From Methanobacteriota archaeon (GTDB lineage: Archaea; Thermoplasmatota; Thermoplasmata; UBA10834), in the NCBI GenBank assembly GCA_011391345.1, contig JAABQR010000114.1, positions 1-29,714 of the forward strand: 29,714 nt of DNA, in the 5' to 3' direction. Position numbers and translations under genes: made by a program. Of the stretch, positions 1 to 8,058 are shown one piece after another (within the stretch, counting starts at the first letter, position 1; each line of letters begins with the position of its first letter). Below the pieces are notes generated by a model. That model saw only the letters and a list, made by a program, of their open reading frames with translations. It was not told where the DNA came from and did not search any database.

Positions 1-1704
1 GATCGCGTCGATCTCGTCCAGGAACACGATGCAGGGCGAGACCTGCTTTGCCTTCTTGAATATCATCCTGACGGCTTTCTCGCTCTCTCCCACCCACTTG
101 GACATGATCTCCGGGCCTTTGATCGATATGAAGTTGACCTTGGAGACGTTCGCGATGGCCCGCGCAATGAGTGTCTTGCCTGTCCCAGGGGGGCCGAAGA
201 GCAGGACCCCCTTCGGGGGTCGGATGCCTAGCCGCACGAACGACTCAGGGTCTTCGATCGGCAACTCGATCGCCTCGTGCAACTCCTTCTTGATGTGATC
301 GAGCCCACCGACATCGTCCCACGATGTCATGGGTATCTCGACGAGGACCTCCCTCATCGCGCTCGGCTCTATTTCCTTGAGCGCGTCCGAGAAGTCCGCC
401 GCCGTGACCCTCATCTTCTCGAGGAGTTCCGCCGGGATGGGTTTTCCGAGATCGATGTCGGGCAGGTACCTTCTGAGCGCCCTCATGGCGGCCTCACGCG
501 CAAGCGCGGCCAGGTCGGCTCCTACGAACCCATGTGTGGTCCCAGCTATCTTCTCCACGGCGACGTCTTCGGCCAGAGGCATCCCTCTCGTGTGTATCTG
601 GAAGATCTCCTGGCGGCCGCTCACCGTCGGGACACCTATCTCGATCTCCCTGTCGAACCTCCCAGGCCTCCTCAGCGCTGGGTCTATGGCCTCCTCCCTG
701 TTGGTCGCGGCTATGACGATGACGTTTCCCCTCGTCGTGAGCCCATCCATGAGCGTGAGCAGCTGCGCGACGACCCTCCTCTCGACCTCGCCGTGCACCT
801 CGTCCCTCTTCGGGGCGATGGAGTCCAACTCGTCTATGAATATCACGGATGGAGCGTTCTTCTCGGCGTCCGTGAATATCTCCCGGAGCTTCTCCTCGCT
901 CTGGCCGTAGAATTTGGACATGATCTCAGGACCCTGGATCGAAAAGAAGTTGGCACCCGCCTCGTTAGCGACCGCTCTGGCTATGAGTGTCTTGCCAGTT
1001 CCGGGTGGGCCATACAACAGGACGCCCTTTGGCGGGTCTATGCCCAGGCGTGTGAATATTTCGGGATGCTTGAGCGGCAGTTCGATCATCTCCCTGATCC
1101 TCTGCAACTCGTCCTCCAGCCCCCCGATATCCTCGTATGTGACCGAGGGTCTGGCGAGCTCGGTGATCTCGATTGGCTCGGTCTTAACGGATAACTCGGT
1201 GAGTTCGGATACCTGGACGATGCCGTTTGGGGTCGTCGAAGCCACGACGAACGGGAGGAATCCGCCCATGAGGGCTATGTTCGGGATGATGATCTCATCA
1301 CCCTTGACGAGCGCCCTGTTCAGGAGCCCTTTCTTGAAGAGCCCCTCTACGCCCTGGCCGAACCGGACTCTCTTCCCAGCGGGTATCTTGGGGGCCACGA
1401 TGATCTTCTGGGCCACCTGCGCCTCCGCCTTTCGGACGACGATGTTCTCGCCGATGGATACCCCTGCGTTGCCCCTTATCATTCCATCTATCCTGATGAT
1501 TCCCTTCCCCTCGTCCTCGTGGGCCGCCCTGAAGACCTTCGCTGCGGTCTTCTTGCTGCCAGCGATCTCGATTATCTCGCCCACGTCGGCGCCTAGCTCT
1601 TTCCTCGTGAAGGAGTCGATCCTCGCCCTTCCTAGGCCCACCTCGGACTGGTGATGCGCCCGCGCCACTCTGAGGGTAATCCCATCCGCTTGTTTCTTGA
1701 CCAT
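1..1704 (-). CDS. CDC48/VCP-type AAA+ ATPase (partial, C-terminus beyond window)
   Basis: Hexameric ATP-driven unfoldase of the CDC48/p97/VAT family, which extracts and unfolds proteins in the cytoplasm. 568 residues are visible and the reading frame is open to base 1, so the C-terminal part is missing only because of the window edge. The order is an N-terminal double-psi barrel/CDC48 domain (about 1-190), then AAA domain D1 with Walker A GPPGTGKT near residue 232 and Walker B FIDELDS, then D2 with a second GPPGTGKT near residue 500 and Walker B FLDEID near residue 563. The ATG at 1702-1704 is preceded by GGCGGT and gives the family's normal N-terminus (MVKKQADGITLRVARA). It is divergent from the por operon. 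The family assignment is very secure; the substrates are unknown. Confidence 0.96.
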   Translation of the reverse strand, partial: MVKKQADGITLRVARAHHQSEVGLGRARIDSFTRKELGADVGEIIEIAGSKKTAAKVFRAAHEDEGKGIIRIDGMIRGNAGVSIGENIVVRKAEAQVAQKIIVAPKIPAGKRVRFGQGVEGLFKKGLLNRALVKGDEIIIPNIALMGGFLPFVVASTTPNGIVQVSELTELSVKTEPIEITELARPSVTYEDIGGLEDELQRIREMIELPLKHPEIFTRLGIDPPKGVLLYGPPGTGKTLIARAVANEAGANFFSIQGPEIMSKFYGQSEEKLREIFTDAEKNAPSVIFIDELDSIAPKRDEVHGEVERRVVAQLLTLMDGLTTRGNVIVIAATNREEAIDPALRRPGRFDREIEIGVPTVSGRQEIFQIHTRGMPLAEDVAVEKIAGTTHGFVGADLAALAREAAMRALRRYLPDIDLGKPIPAELLEKMRVTAADFSDALKEIEPSAMREVLVEIPMTSWDDVGGLDHIKKELHEAIELPIEDPESFVRLGIRPPKGVLLFGPPGTGKTLIARAIANVSKVNFISIKGPEIMSKWVGESEKAVRMIFKKAKQVSPCIVFLDEIDAI

Positions 1705-1891
1705 CTGACCGCCAAATCACTCACTCTGCGGAAAAACGTTTGGGAGGACTTGACGGGCCGGAGTTGACATTCGACGGCGCGGACACCGCAGGAAACGACG
1801 TTCGAGACTGTTCGTCGGAAGCAGGCCGTCATTCGAAAGGACCCTTCTGGACGCCCAAATGACCGGACAAACAGGGGGTTGCTCAGAAAGC

Positions 1892-1901
1892 CTTAAAAAA
1901 G
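1892..1901 (+). promoter_or_regulatory. TATA box of the por operon
   Basis: CTTAAAAAAG lies about 34-43 bp upstream of the porCD ATG at 1935, so transcription should start roughly 10 nt before the gene. A GAGG at 1924-1927 could act as a short-leader ribosome site. The rest of the 230-bp divergent gap (1705-1934) shows no gene. Confidence 0.6.
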
Positions 1902-1934
1902 ACCCACCCATACAAAACGCTGCGAGGCTTCAGG

Positions 1935-2819
1935 ATGCACGAAGTACGTTTCCACGGTCGCGGCGGACAAGGCGCGGTCATGGCTGCACAAGCACTTGCG
2001 AGCGCTGCACACCAGGAGGGTGGTTACGCGACCGCCTTCCCGTTCTTCGGGGCCGAGAGGCGAGGCGCCCCTGTGCTGGCGTTCACGAGGATCGACAGCA
2101 AGAGGATCTACCGCAAGACTCAGGTCTACGAACCCGACGTGGTCGTGGTCCTTGACGAGTCGCTCATCGACGTCGTCAATGTCGTCGATGGCCTGAAGGA
2201 AGGCGGCATCGTCATCGTCAACACATCGAAGCGGCCGGACGAGGTTGATGTCGGCAAGGATGTCAAGGTTGCCACCGTGGATGCAACATCGGTCGCCCTT
2301 GAGATACTCAAGCAGCCCGCGACGAACTCGTCGATACTGGGTGCCCTGGCCAAGGCCACGGGCATGGTCAAGATAGAGTCCATCGAGAAGGGTATCATGC
2401 AGATCTTCGGCGACAGGCTGGGCCCTAAGATCGGCGAGAAGAACGCTCAAGCCGCCAAGGCGGCTTACGACAAGACTGTCGTAGGCAACTCGCGCGGCAA
2501 GCGCCCTCTGACAAAGCCGAAGAAGTGGCTCCCTGATGTCAACGAGCTCCCGATAGGTGTCGCTGGGGTTACGATGGATACGCCCGCCGGCATGGTTGGT
2601 CCAGGATCGTTCATAGTGAACAAGACCGGCAGCTGGAAAGTGTTCAGGCCGGAGTACGACAAGGAGAAGTGCACCATGTGCAACTTCTGCTGGTTCTACT
2701 GCCCGGAGGGTTGCATCTACAGAAAGGGTGACCACATGGAATTCGACATGGACTACTGCAAGGGCTGCGGGATATGCGCCAACGAGTGCCCCGTCGACGC
2801 CATCAAGATGGTGAGGTGA
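1935..2819 (+). CDS. porCD: Pyruvate:ferredoxin oxidoreductase, fused gamma-delta subunit
   Basis: Part of the cytoplasmic enzyme that oxidises pyruvate (or a related 2-oxoacid) to acetyl-CoA and CO2 and reduces ferredoxin. Residues 1 to about 185 are the gamma domain, opening with FHGRGGQGAVMAAQALA. Residues from about 200 to 294 are the delta ferredoxin domain, with two 4Fe-4S ligand sets at C246/C249/C252/C256 and C275/C278/C281/C285. In many archaea these are two separate genes; here one 294-residue ORF carries both. It ends 4 nt before porA. The order gamma-delta-alpha-beta matches archaeal por operons. POR rather than VOR or KOR is preferred because of the alpha subunit's motif, but substrate preference cannot be read with certainty. 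Confidence 0.93.
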   Translation: MHEVRFHGRGGQGAVMAAQALASAAHQEGGYATAFPFFGAERRGAPVLAFTRIDSKRIYRKTQVYEPDVVVVLDESLIDVVNVVDGLKEGGIVIVNTSKRPDEVDVGKDVKVATVDATSVALEILKQPATNSSILGALAKATGMVKIESIEKGIMQIFGDRLGPKIGEKNAQAAKAAYDKTVVGNSRGKRPLTKPKKWLPDVNELPIGVAGVTMDTPAGMVGPGSFIVNKTGSWKVFRPEYDKEKCTMCNFCWFYCPEGCIYRKGDHMEFDMDYCKGCGICANECPVDAIKMVR

Positions 2820-2823
2820 GGAG

Positions 2824-4005
2824 ATGGTCCAGAAAGTCGTCACCGGCAACTACGCGGCGGCATATGGAGCGATGCGGAGCAGGGTCAAGACAATCGCGGC
2901 GTACCCTATCACGCCTCAGACATTCATAGTCGAGCACTTGTCAGAGTTCGTCAACAACGGCGAGCTCGATTGCGAGTACATCGAGGTAGAGAGCGAGCAC
3001 TCCGCCATGAGTGCGTGCGTGTCCGCGAGCGCCTCGGGCGTCCGCACGTTCACGGCCACATCTTCGCAAGGGCTCGCCCTCATGCATGAGATATTACCCA
3101 TTGCGAGCGGCCTCAGGCTGCCAGTCGTGATGGCGGTTGTCAACAGGGCCATCGCGGCGCCGATCAATATATGGGTCGAGCACAGCGACATCATGCCCGA
3201 AAGGGACTCAGGATGGCTGCAGGTCTTCTGCGACCACAACCAGGAGGTCCAGGACATGGTGTTGCAGGCGTTCAAGATCGCAGAGGACAAGCGCGTCGCG
3301 CTGCCCATGAGCGTGGGCCTGGACGCGTTCATCCTATCGCACACGGTCGAGCCAGTCGACCTGATGTGTGCGGAGGATGCGGACAAGTTTCTGCCCAAGT
3401 ACAGCCCGCCGAGCCACATCCTCGACACGGACGATGTCAAGTCTGTCGGAGTCTTCGTGCCTCCCGAGTACATAATGGAGTGCAGATGGCAGCTCGACAA
3501 GGCCCTCCGCGACGCCCCGCCGGTCATCGAGGCGGTCAACAAGCAGTTCGCCAGGCAGTTCGGCAGAGACTATGGTGGCATGATTGATCCCTACATGTGC
3601 GATGACGCGGATGTAGTGCTCATAACGCTGGGGACGGTCAGTTCGACCGCCCACGAGGTCGTTGATGACATGCGCGCAGAGGGCAAGAAGGTCGGCCTCG
3701 TGAAGCAGAGGTTCTGGAGACCATACCCGGCCAAGCAGCTCCGCGCGATCGCCGAGAAGGTCAAGGCAGTCGGCGTGTTCGACAGGGCAGTATCGTATGG
3801 CGTGGCCGGACCGTCATTCATAGAGTTCAGGAATGCCGCGTACGGGCTCGATGTCCCGACCATGGACTTCATCGGAGGCCTGGGAGGTAACGACGTCACT
3901 CTGGCGGATATCCGTCTGATATATGAGCGTCTGCTCGAGGCCGCAAAGACCGGGAAGCCCAGGCGCGAAGTGACATGGCTGAACACCAGGGGGGTGGAGC
4001 AGTGA
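2824..4005 (+). CDS. porA: Pyruvate:ferredoxin oxidoreductase, alpha subunit
   Basis: 393 residues, normal length for an archaeal PorA. This subunit carries the pyrimidine-binding domain that completes the thiamine pyrophosphate site with PorB, plus the transketolase C-terminal-like domain. Visible signatures are AYPITPQT at residues 26-33 and the following EVESEHSAMSAC stretch, then FTATSSQGLALMHE. A YPITPQT motif is typical of pyruvate-type alpha subunits, whereas 2-oxoglutarate enzymes tend to have YPITPSS. The ATG at 2824 follows GGTGAGGAG, which overlaps the porCD stop. The stop overlaps the porB start, so the subunits are translationally coupled. Confidence 0.94.
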   Translation: MVQKVVTGNYAAAYGAMRSRVKTIAAYPITPQTFIVEHLSEFVNNGELDCEYIEVESEHSAMSACVSASASGVRTFTATSSQGLALMHEILPIASGLRLPVVMAVVNRAIAAPINIWVEHSDIMPERDSGWLQVFCDHNQEVQDMVLQAFKIAEDKRVALPMSVGLDAFILSHTVEPVDLMCAEDADKFLPKYSPPSHILDTDDVKSVGVFVPPEYIMECRWQLDKALRDAPPVIEAVNKQFARQFGRDYGGMIDPYMCDDADVVLITLGTVSSTAHEVVDDMRAEGKKVGLVKQRFWRPYPAKQLRAIAEKVKAVGVFDRAVSYGVAGPSFIEFRNAAYGLDVPTMDFIGGLGGNDVTLADIRLIYERLLEAAKTGKPRREVTWLNTRGVEQ

Positions 4006-4892
4006 AGCTCAAGGAGATGCCTGACGAGGAGATGTTCACCCGAGGCCACACGGCCTGTGCTGGCTGCGGGGGCGCGATCGCAGTGAGGAACCTGATGAAG
4101 ATACTGGGGAAGGACACGGTCGTCGTCAACCCTGCCTGCTGTCTGCTGATATTCGGCGCCACTTACCCGAACATAGCGTGGAAGGTACCGTTCCACCATG
4201 TAGCGTTCGAGAACACGGCCGCATGCGCCACTGGCATGTCCAGGGCCCTCAAGGCACGGGGCAAGCAGGACACGCTCGTCATGGGCATCGCGGGTGACGG
4301 CGGCACTGCGGACATAGGTATCCAGGCGCTGTCCGGCGCTGCTGAGAGGAATGAGGACATCCTCTATGTCATGTATGACAACGAAGCGTACATGAACACA
4401 GGGATACAGAGATCGGGTTCCACGCCATTCGGCGCCTGGACGACCACGACCCCGGTCGGGAAGGTCAAGTCGGGCAAGGCCAACTTCAAGAAGGACATGC
4501 CCCAGATCATGATGGCCCACAACGTGCCATATGTCGCCACCGCCTCGGTCGGTCACATCCAGGACTTCATCAACAAGTTCGAGAAGGCCAAGAAGATCAA
4601 AGGCTTCCGATACATCCAGGTCTTCACCCCATGCCCCACAGGGTGGAGGCACGACACTGCGAAGACCATCGAGATGTGCAAGCTCGCCGTGGACACTGGC
4701 ATGTGGACCCTGTATGAGTGTGAGAATGGCAAGGTCACCATCAACAGGAAGCCGAAGATGACGCCTGTCGCCGAGTACCTGAAGCCCCAGGGGCGGTTCA
4801 GGCACATGACCGAAGAGGACATCAAGACGCTCCAGGACTGGGTCACCAAGAAGTGGGAAGCGGACGAGAAGTACGCTCAGTGCAGGGCGTGA
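4002..4892 (+). CDS. porB: Pyruvate:ferredoxin oxidoreductase, beta subunit (TPP-binding)
   Basis: 296 residues. It binds thiamine pyrophosphate and one 4Fe-4S cluster. Cluster cysteines are in HTACAGCGG (C19 and C22), with further candidates in NPACC and FTPCPTGW. The TPP/Mg motif is GDGGTADIG followed by YDNEAYMNTGIQ. I chose GTG at 4002 because GGGGTGGA (3991-3998) sits just upstream and the GTGA overlaps the porA stop. The in-frame ATG at 3975 would add nine residues (MAEHQGGGA) without a ribosome site and would overlap porA by 31 nt. The gene closes the por operon, and a recurring AAACCCCTTGAC element follows the stop by 21 nt. Confidence 0.94.
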   Translation: MKLKEMPDEEMFTRGHTACAGCGGAIAVRNLMKILGKDTVVVNPACCLLIFGATYPNIAWKVPFHHVAFENTAACATGMSRALKARGKQDTLVMGIAGDGGTADIGIQALSGAAERNEDILYVMYDNEAYMNTGIQRSGSTPFGAWTTTTPVGKVKSGKANFKKDMPQIMMAHNVPYVATASVGHIQDFINKFEKAKKIKGFRYIQVFTPCPTGWRHDTAKTIEMCKLAVDTGMWTLYECENGKVTINRKPKMTPVAEYLKPQGRFRHMTEEDIKTLQDWVTKKWEADEKYAQCRA

Positions 4893-4913
4893 CCGACCTC
4901 AAACGGTTTCTCA

Positions 4914-4925
4914 AAACCCCTTGAC
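4914..4925. repeat. Recurring 3'-end element, copy 1 (AAACCCCTTGAC)
   Basis: Lies 21 nt past the porB stop, in the convergent gap with the acetyltransferase gene. Near-identical 12-mers occur at 19890-19901 and 20680-20691, also in convergent gaps. This copy differs at one base and lacks the downstream CATTTT of the other two. A role in termination or 3'-end formation is inferred from position only. Confidence 0.5.
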
Positions 4926-4966
4926 AGGCCTACTACGCGCTCAGAGCCGCGCATCCAGGCTAGCGG

Positions 4967-5812
4967 TCACTTCAGGCTCTTCCTCATCTCGATCTGTTTC
5001 ATCGTGACCGCGAAATCGAACTTGTCGAGCATCCTCAGCACCGATGGCTCCTCGTTGAGGTTGTAGACCGCTATCTTGAACGTCCCGAGCTCGTGGAACC
5101 TGTTGAGGGCGAACTTCGCCAGCGAGGTCCCTACCCCTTCGCCCCTCCGCGATGGCACGACCCCGAGATAAGGCATGTATCCCGTAGCATCGACCTTCCT
5201 GACGAGGACGAAGCCACCGTCCACAACGTAGCACTCGGAGCTCTTCGCCGATGCCATGAGCCCATGTATCTTCCTCCGCTGCCAGCAAGTGCCAGCGTAC
5301 GCTTCTTCGTGGATCTTGACGAGTTCATCGGCCGAGGTCTTCCTAGGCGTCGTTCCGTATCCGGTGAATTGCATCGGCTTGCCCTCGGCGCAGATGTAGT
5401 TCCTCACATCCTCGTAGCCCAAGCGTCTGTAGAGCCCATGTGCCCTGGTATTCCCTTGAATGACCTCGAGTATGGAAGTCTCAGCGCCCTGGTTTCTTGA
5501 GAAGTCCTCGGCAGCCAGCATGAGCTTCTCCCCGATCCCTCTGCCTCGGTGCCCGGGCACGACGCCGACGCCGCCGATCCAAGACTCCCCCCGGTCCACG
5601 ACCGGGTTCGCGTACCCGACGATCCTGCCGCCGTCCATGGCGACGATGACGTTGGCGACGTTGCCGCCGACCGACTGGACGAAGTCGATGAAGAATGCCC
5701 TGCTGGATTTCATCGGGACTAGGTAGTCCGAGAATATCTCGTTCTGCGCATCCACAAGGTTATCCAGCTGCCCCTTCTGTATGTGTCGCAGTTCGATGTC
5801 GTTCACTGTCAT
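4967..5812 (-). CDS. Tandem GNAT-family N-acetyltransferase
   Basis: 281 residues holding two GNAT folds in one chain. The first (about 1-155) has the acetyl-CoA pyrophosphate loop in VVPGHRGRGIGEKL. The second has the matching loop in VVPSRRGEGVGTSLA. The substrate is unknown; GNAT proteins acetylate small molecules, protein N-termini or lysines. The ATG at 5812 is preceded by GAGGG overlapping the lysS stop, and the gene starts 11 nt after lysS ends, so it is co-transcribed with lysS. The frame remains open upstream inside lysS, but that extension overlaps conserved lysS sequence and is not coding. The weak match of the second half to standard active sites leaves open that only one half is catalytic. 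Confidence 0.82.
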   Translation of the reverse strand: MTVNDIELRHIQKGQLDNLVDAQNEIFSDYLVPMKSSRAFFIDFVQSVGGNVANVIVAMDGGRIVGYANPVVDRGESWIGGVGVVPGHRGRGIGEKLMLAAEDFSRNQGAETSILEVIQGNTRAHGLYRRLGYEDVRNYICAEGKPMQFTGYGTTPRKTSADELVKIHEEAYAGTCWQRRKIHGLMASAKSSECYVVDGGFVLVRKVDATGYMPYLGVVPSRRGEGVGTSLAKFALNRFHELGTFKIAVYNLNEEPSVLRMLDKFDFAVTMKQIEMRKSLK

Positions 5813-5823
5813 CGAGTCGCCCT

Positions 5824-7308
5824 CTACACGGTCTCGGGCTTCATGTGGGGGAACAGGAGCACTTCCTTGATCGAGGGTGCGTCCGTGAGTATCATCGCGA
5901 ACCGGTCGATGCCGATGCCCAGGCCGCCGGTAGGTGGAAGCCCGCACTCCAGCGCCCTGATGTAGTCCATGTCTATCGGGTGGGCCTCGTCGTCTCCTTC
6001 CGAACGGAGCCTGTCCTGCTCCCGGAACCTCTGCTCCTGCTCCTCGGGGTCGTTCAGCTCGGAGAACGCGTTCGCGAACTCCCAACCGTTGATGAACAGT
6101 TCGAACCTCTCGACCAGTTCGGGGTTCCCGCGCTTCCTCTTGGCCAGGGGTGAGACCTCGATCGGATGGTCTATCACGAACGTCGGGTCGATGAGACTGG
6201 GTTGCGCCTTCTGGTCGAATATCTCAGAGACGACCTTCCCCATCCCACTGCAGTCTTCGATGTCCTTGACGCCCAGCTTCGTGGCCGCGGCCTTCGCCTC
6301 GTCGACGGTCTTGATGGATGATATGTCCAGGCCAGTGTACTCCTTGATGGCGTCGTGCATCGTGACCCTTCTCCATGGTCTCGAGAAGTCAAGGGTCTTG
6401 TCGCCGTACTTGATCTTGTCAGACCCGACGATGCGCATCGCGGTATCGTACAGCAGGCTCTCTGTGAGGTCCATGATGTCCTCGTAGTCCACGTAGGCCT
6501 CGTAGAGCTCCAACGAAGTGTACTCTGGGTAGTGCTGCGCGTCGATGTCCTCGTTCCTGAAGTTCTTCCCGATCTCATACACCTTCTCCAGGTTCCCGAC
6601 GATGCATCTCTTGTGATACAGTTCTGGGGCTATCCTGAGGTATAGGTCCATGTCGAGGTAGTTGTGGTGCGTGACGAACGGCCTAGCAAGAGCGCCGCCG
6701 TACAGCGGCTGGAGTATAGGCGTCTCCACTTCCAGGAAATCGCGCTTGTTCAACCAGTCCCTCATGAACGCGACCATCCTGCTCCGGTCTATGAACCTCT
6801 TCCTCACGTCGTCGTTCATCGCGAGGTCGAGGTATCTCTGCCGGTACCTCGTCTGCACGTCCTGCAGTCCGTGGAACTTCTCGGGGAACGGTATCAGGGC
6901 CTTGGACAAGACATCCATATTCTTGACAGCGACTGTGATCTCACCCATCTTCGTCCTGAAGATAGTGCCACGTACGCCGATTATGTCGCCCCGATCGAGC
7001 GATGAGAATGTGGTCCAGGTTTCCTGACCCACCTCGTCGAGCTTCAAATAGATCTGTACTTTGCCGTCCCTGTCCACGAGGTCGGCGAAACCCGCCTTGC
7101 CGTGGACGCGTACGGCCATGACCCTGCCTGCGGTGGTTATCTCCTTCTGGCTTCTCTCGGACCCGACGTCCGCGAACTCGCTCCTAATCGACGATGTGTC
7201 ATGCGTGCGCTCGTAGTCATACTTCTGGTAAGGGTCCAGCCCCCTCTTCTTCAGGGCCTCCAACTTGCTCCTCATCAGAGCCCTCAGGTCGCTCTCCTGC
7301 TCTGCCAT
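5824..7308 (-). CDS. lysS: Lysyl-tRNA synthetase, class II
   Basis: Charges tRNA-Lys with lysine using ATP. The 494-residue length is normal for the class II enzyme. An OB-fold anticodon-binding domain spans about 55-145. Motif 1 is around residues 181-199, motif 2 is NFRNED with R251, and the motif 3 region GLPPTGGLGIGIDRF contains R469. Lysine-pocket residues are recognisable in GGALARPFVTHHN and RIAPELYHKR. Most euryarchaea use the unrelated class I LysRS, so a class II enzyme here is noteworthy. The ATG at 7308 has a GAGGGGG ribosome site about 8 nt upstream and its own TATA element near 7353-7362. The GNAT gene follows in the same transcript. Confidence 0.95.
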   Translation of the reverse strand: MAEQESDLRALMRSKLEALKKRGLDPYQKYDYERTHDTSSIRSEFADVGSERSQKEITTAGRVMAVRVHGKAGFADLVDRDGKVQIYLKLDEVGQETWTTFSSLDRGDIIGVRGTIFRTKMGEITVAVKNMDVLSKALIPFPEKFHGLQDVQTRYRQRYLDLAMNDDVRKRFIDRSRMVAFMRDWLNKRDFLEVETPILQPLYGGALARPFVTHHNYLDMDLYLRIAPELYHKRCIVGNLEKVYEIGKNFRNEDIDAQHYPEYTSLELYEAYVDYEDIMDLTESLLYDTAMRIVGSDKIKYGDKTLDFSRPWRRVTMHDAIKEYTGLDISSIKTVDEAKAAATKLGVKDIEDCSGMGKVVSEIFDQKAQPSLIDPTFVIDHPIEVSPLAKRKRGNPELVERFELFINGWEFANAFSELNDPEEQEQRFREQDRLRSEGDDEAHPIDMDYIRALECGLPPTGGLGIGIDRFAMILTDAPSIKEVLLFPHMKPETV

Positions 7309-7352
7309 CAGGCATCCCCCTCGTAGGGTGCGTTCTCATATCCGAAGGGCAT

Positions 7353-7362
7353 ACTTAAACGT
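7353..7362 (-). promoter_or_regulatory. TATA-like element of lysS
   Basis: On the minus strand this reads ACGTTTAAGT, about 45-54 bp upstream of the lysS ATG, which gives a short leader holding the GAGGGGG ribosome site. It suggests lysS can be transcribed independently of the receiver gene upstream. Confidence 0.45.
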
Positions 7363-7439
7363 AAGCGGGCTCCGGACCGGGTCCAATCCTCTCTCTCGCT
7401 CTCTCTCAAGCTCATGCAAAACCACTCTCGGTCAGGACT

Positions 7440-7455
7440 TGCGGCTAAGGCCGCA
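7440..7455 (-). other. Stem-loop after the receiver gene
   Basis: TGCGGC-TAAG-GCCGCA is a perfect 6-bp stem with a 4-nt loop starting 7 nt past the stop of the response regulator gene. No T-run follows on the minus strand, so it is a weak terminator candidate at best; it could also stabilise the transcript end. Confidence 0.3.
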
Positions 7456-7462
7456 GGCCCTG

Positions 7463-7831
7463 CTAACTCTTCTCTTCCTCGGCCTCAGAGATGGCCGCGA
7501 GGAGCTCTTCTATCCTGAAGGGCTTCAGCAGGAATCCCCTTGCGCCTGCCGCCAACGCCTCCTTCTCTATGTGAAGGTCCGCGCTGCCGAAGAATATCAG
7601 CGCCGCGGGGTCCATCCGGAGGATCTCCTGCGTGGCGCTCACGCCGTCCTTGATAGGCATCCTCTGGTCCATGATGATGACGACAGGTTTCTCCTTCATG
7701 TCCCGGTACTTCCTCACGGCCTCCTCGCCGTCCGAGGCGACATCCACGACCGTGTGGCCGTTCGCCTCGAGTATGTCTCTGTAGAGGTCTACGATGAATT
7801 TCTCATCATCGACAAGGAACACTGTAGCTAT
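7463..7831 (-). CDS. Stand-alone response-regulator receiver protein (CheY-like)
   Basis: Single-domain receiver that takes a phosphoryl group from a histidine kinase. The acidic pair is in VDDE, the phospho-acceptor aspartate is in IIMDQRMP, and the switch lysine is in LLKPF. No output domain follows, so it must act through protein partners. The first regular start codon is GTG at 7822 (119 residues), which clips the first beta strand and lies 15 nt from a perfect GGAGGT (7838-7843). An ATA codon at 7829-7831 sits 6 nt from that GGAGGT and gives IATVFLVDDE, the normal receiver N-terminus. I list the longer form, but the start is unresolved. No cognate kinase is adjacent; a large kinase lies 15 kb away. 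Confidence 0.85.
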   Translation of the reverse strand: MATVFLVDDEKFIVDLYRDILEANGHTVVDVASDGEEAVRKYRDMKEKPVVIIMDQRMPIKDGVSATQEILRMDPAALIFFGSADLHIEKEALAAGARGFLLKPFRIEELLAAISEAEEEKS

Positions 7832-7944
7832 CGTACAACCTCCGAATCCTTCTTCTCAAACATGGGCTCCCGGATGCACCCGTCTAGAAGTAGCCACGCC
7901 GCGACCGCGTCCAGCCAGATGGGATTCTGTCAATTATCTTGTAG

Positions 7945-7954
7945 ATTATATAAT
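7945..7954 (-). promoter_or_regulatory. Palindromic TATA box, probably of the receiver gene
   Basis: ATTATATAAT is a perfect 10-bp palindrome in an AT-rich island of the divergent gap. Read leftwards it would start transcription near 7920, leaving a leader of about 90 nt for the receiver gene. Because it is symmetric it could also fire rightwards. Confidence 0.5.
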
Positions 7955-8019
7955 GCTTTTCCTTATGGGTCGGCAGCTTCGAAATCGTAAGAATTCTGCT
8001 TCGCCAGGGTCATAAAGAC

Positions 8020-8027
8020 TTATATAT
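8020..8027 (+). promoter_or_regulatory. TATA box of Sec61-beta
   Basis: TTATATAT is centred about 33 bp upstream of the ATG at 8057, predicting a transcript with almost no leader. Confidence 0.65.
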
Positions 8028-8038
8028 GTAAACCTTCA

Positions 8039-8058
8039 ATAGGCTCCCCGAAGCCTAT
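8039..8058. repeat. Perfect inverted repeat across the Sec61-beta start
   Basis: ATAGGCT-CCCCGA-AGCCTAT, a 7-bp perfect dyad whose right arm ends inside the start codon. It spans the predicted transcription start, so it may be a DNA operator rather than an RNA hairpin. Confidence 0.55.

Noticed and set aside
277..1194. A long plus-strand open frame opposite the CDC48 gene (305 codons)
   Set aside because: It mirrors the high-GC third-position pattern of the real minus-strand gene, which has unmistakable AAA motifs; the product has no recognisable features.
5813..6085. A 91-residue N-terminal extension of the GNAT acetyltransferase
   Set aside because: It lies in a shifted frame inside the conserved C-terminal region of lysS, and a good ribosome site precedes the ATG at 5812.
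7440..7455. An intrinsic terminator after the receiver gene
   Set aside because: The stem is perfect but no T-run follows, and archaeal termination depends mainly on T-rich tracts; kept only as a stem-loop.
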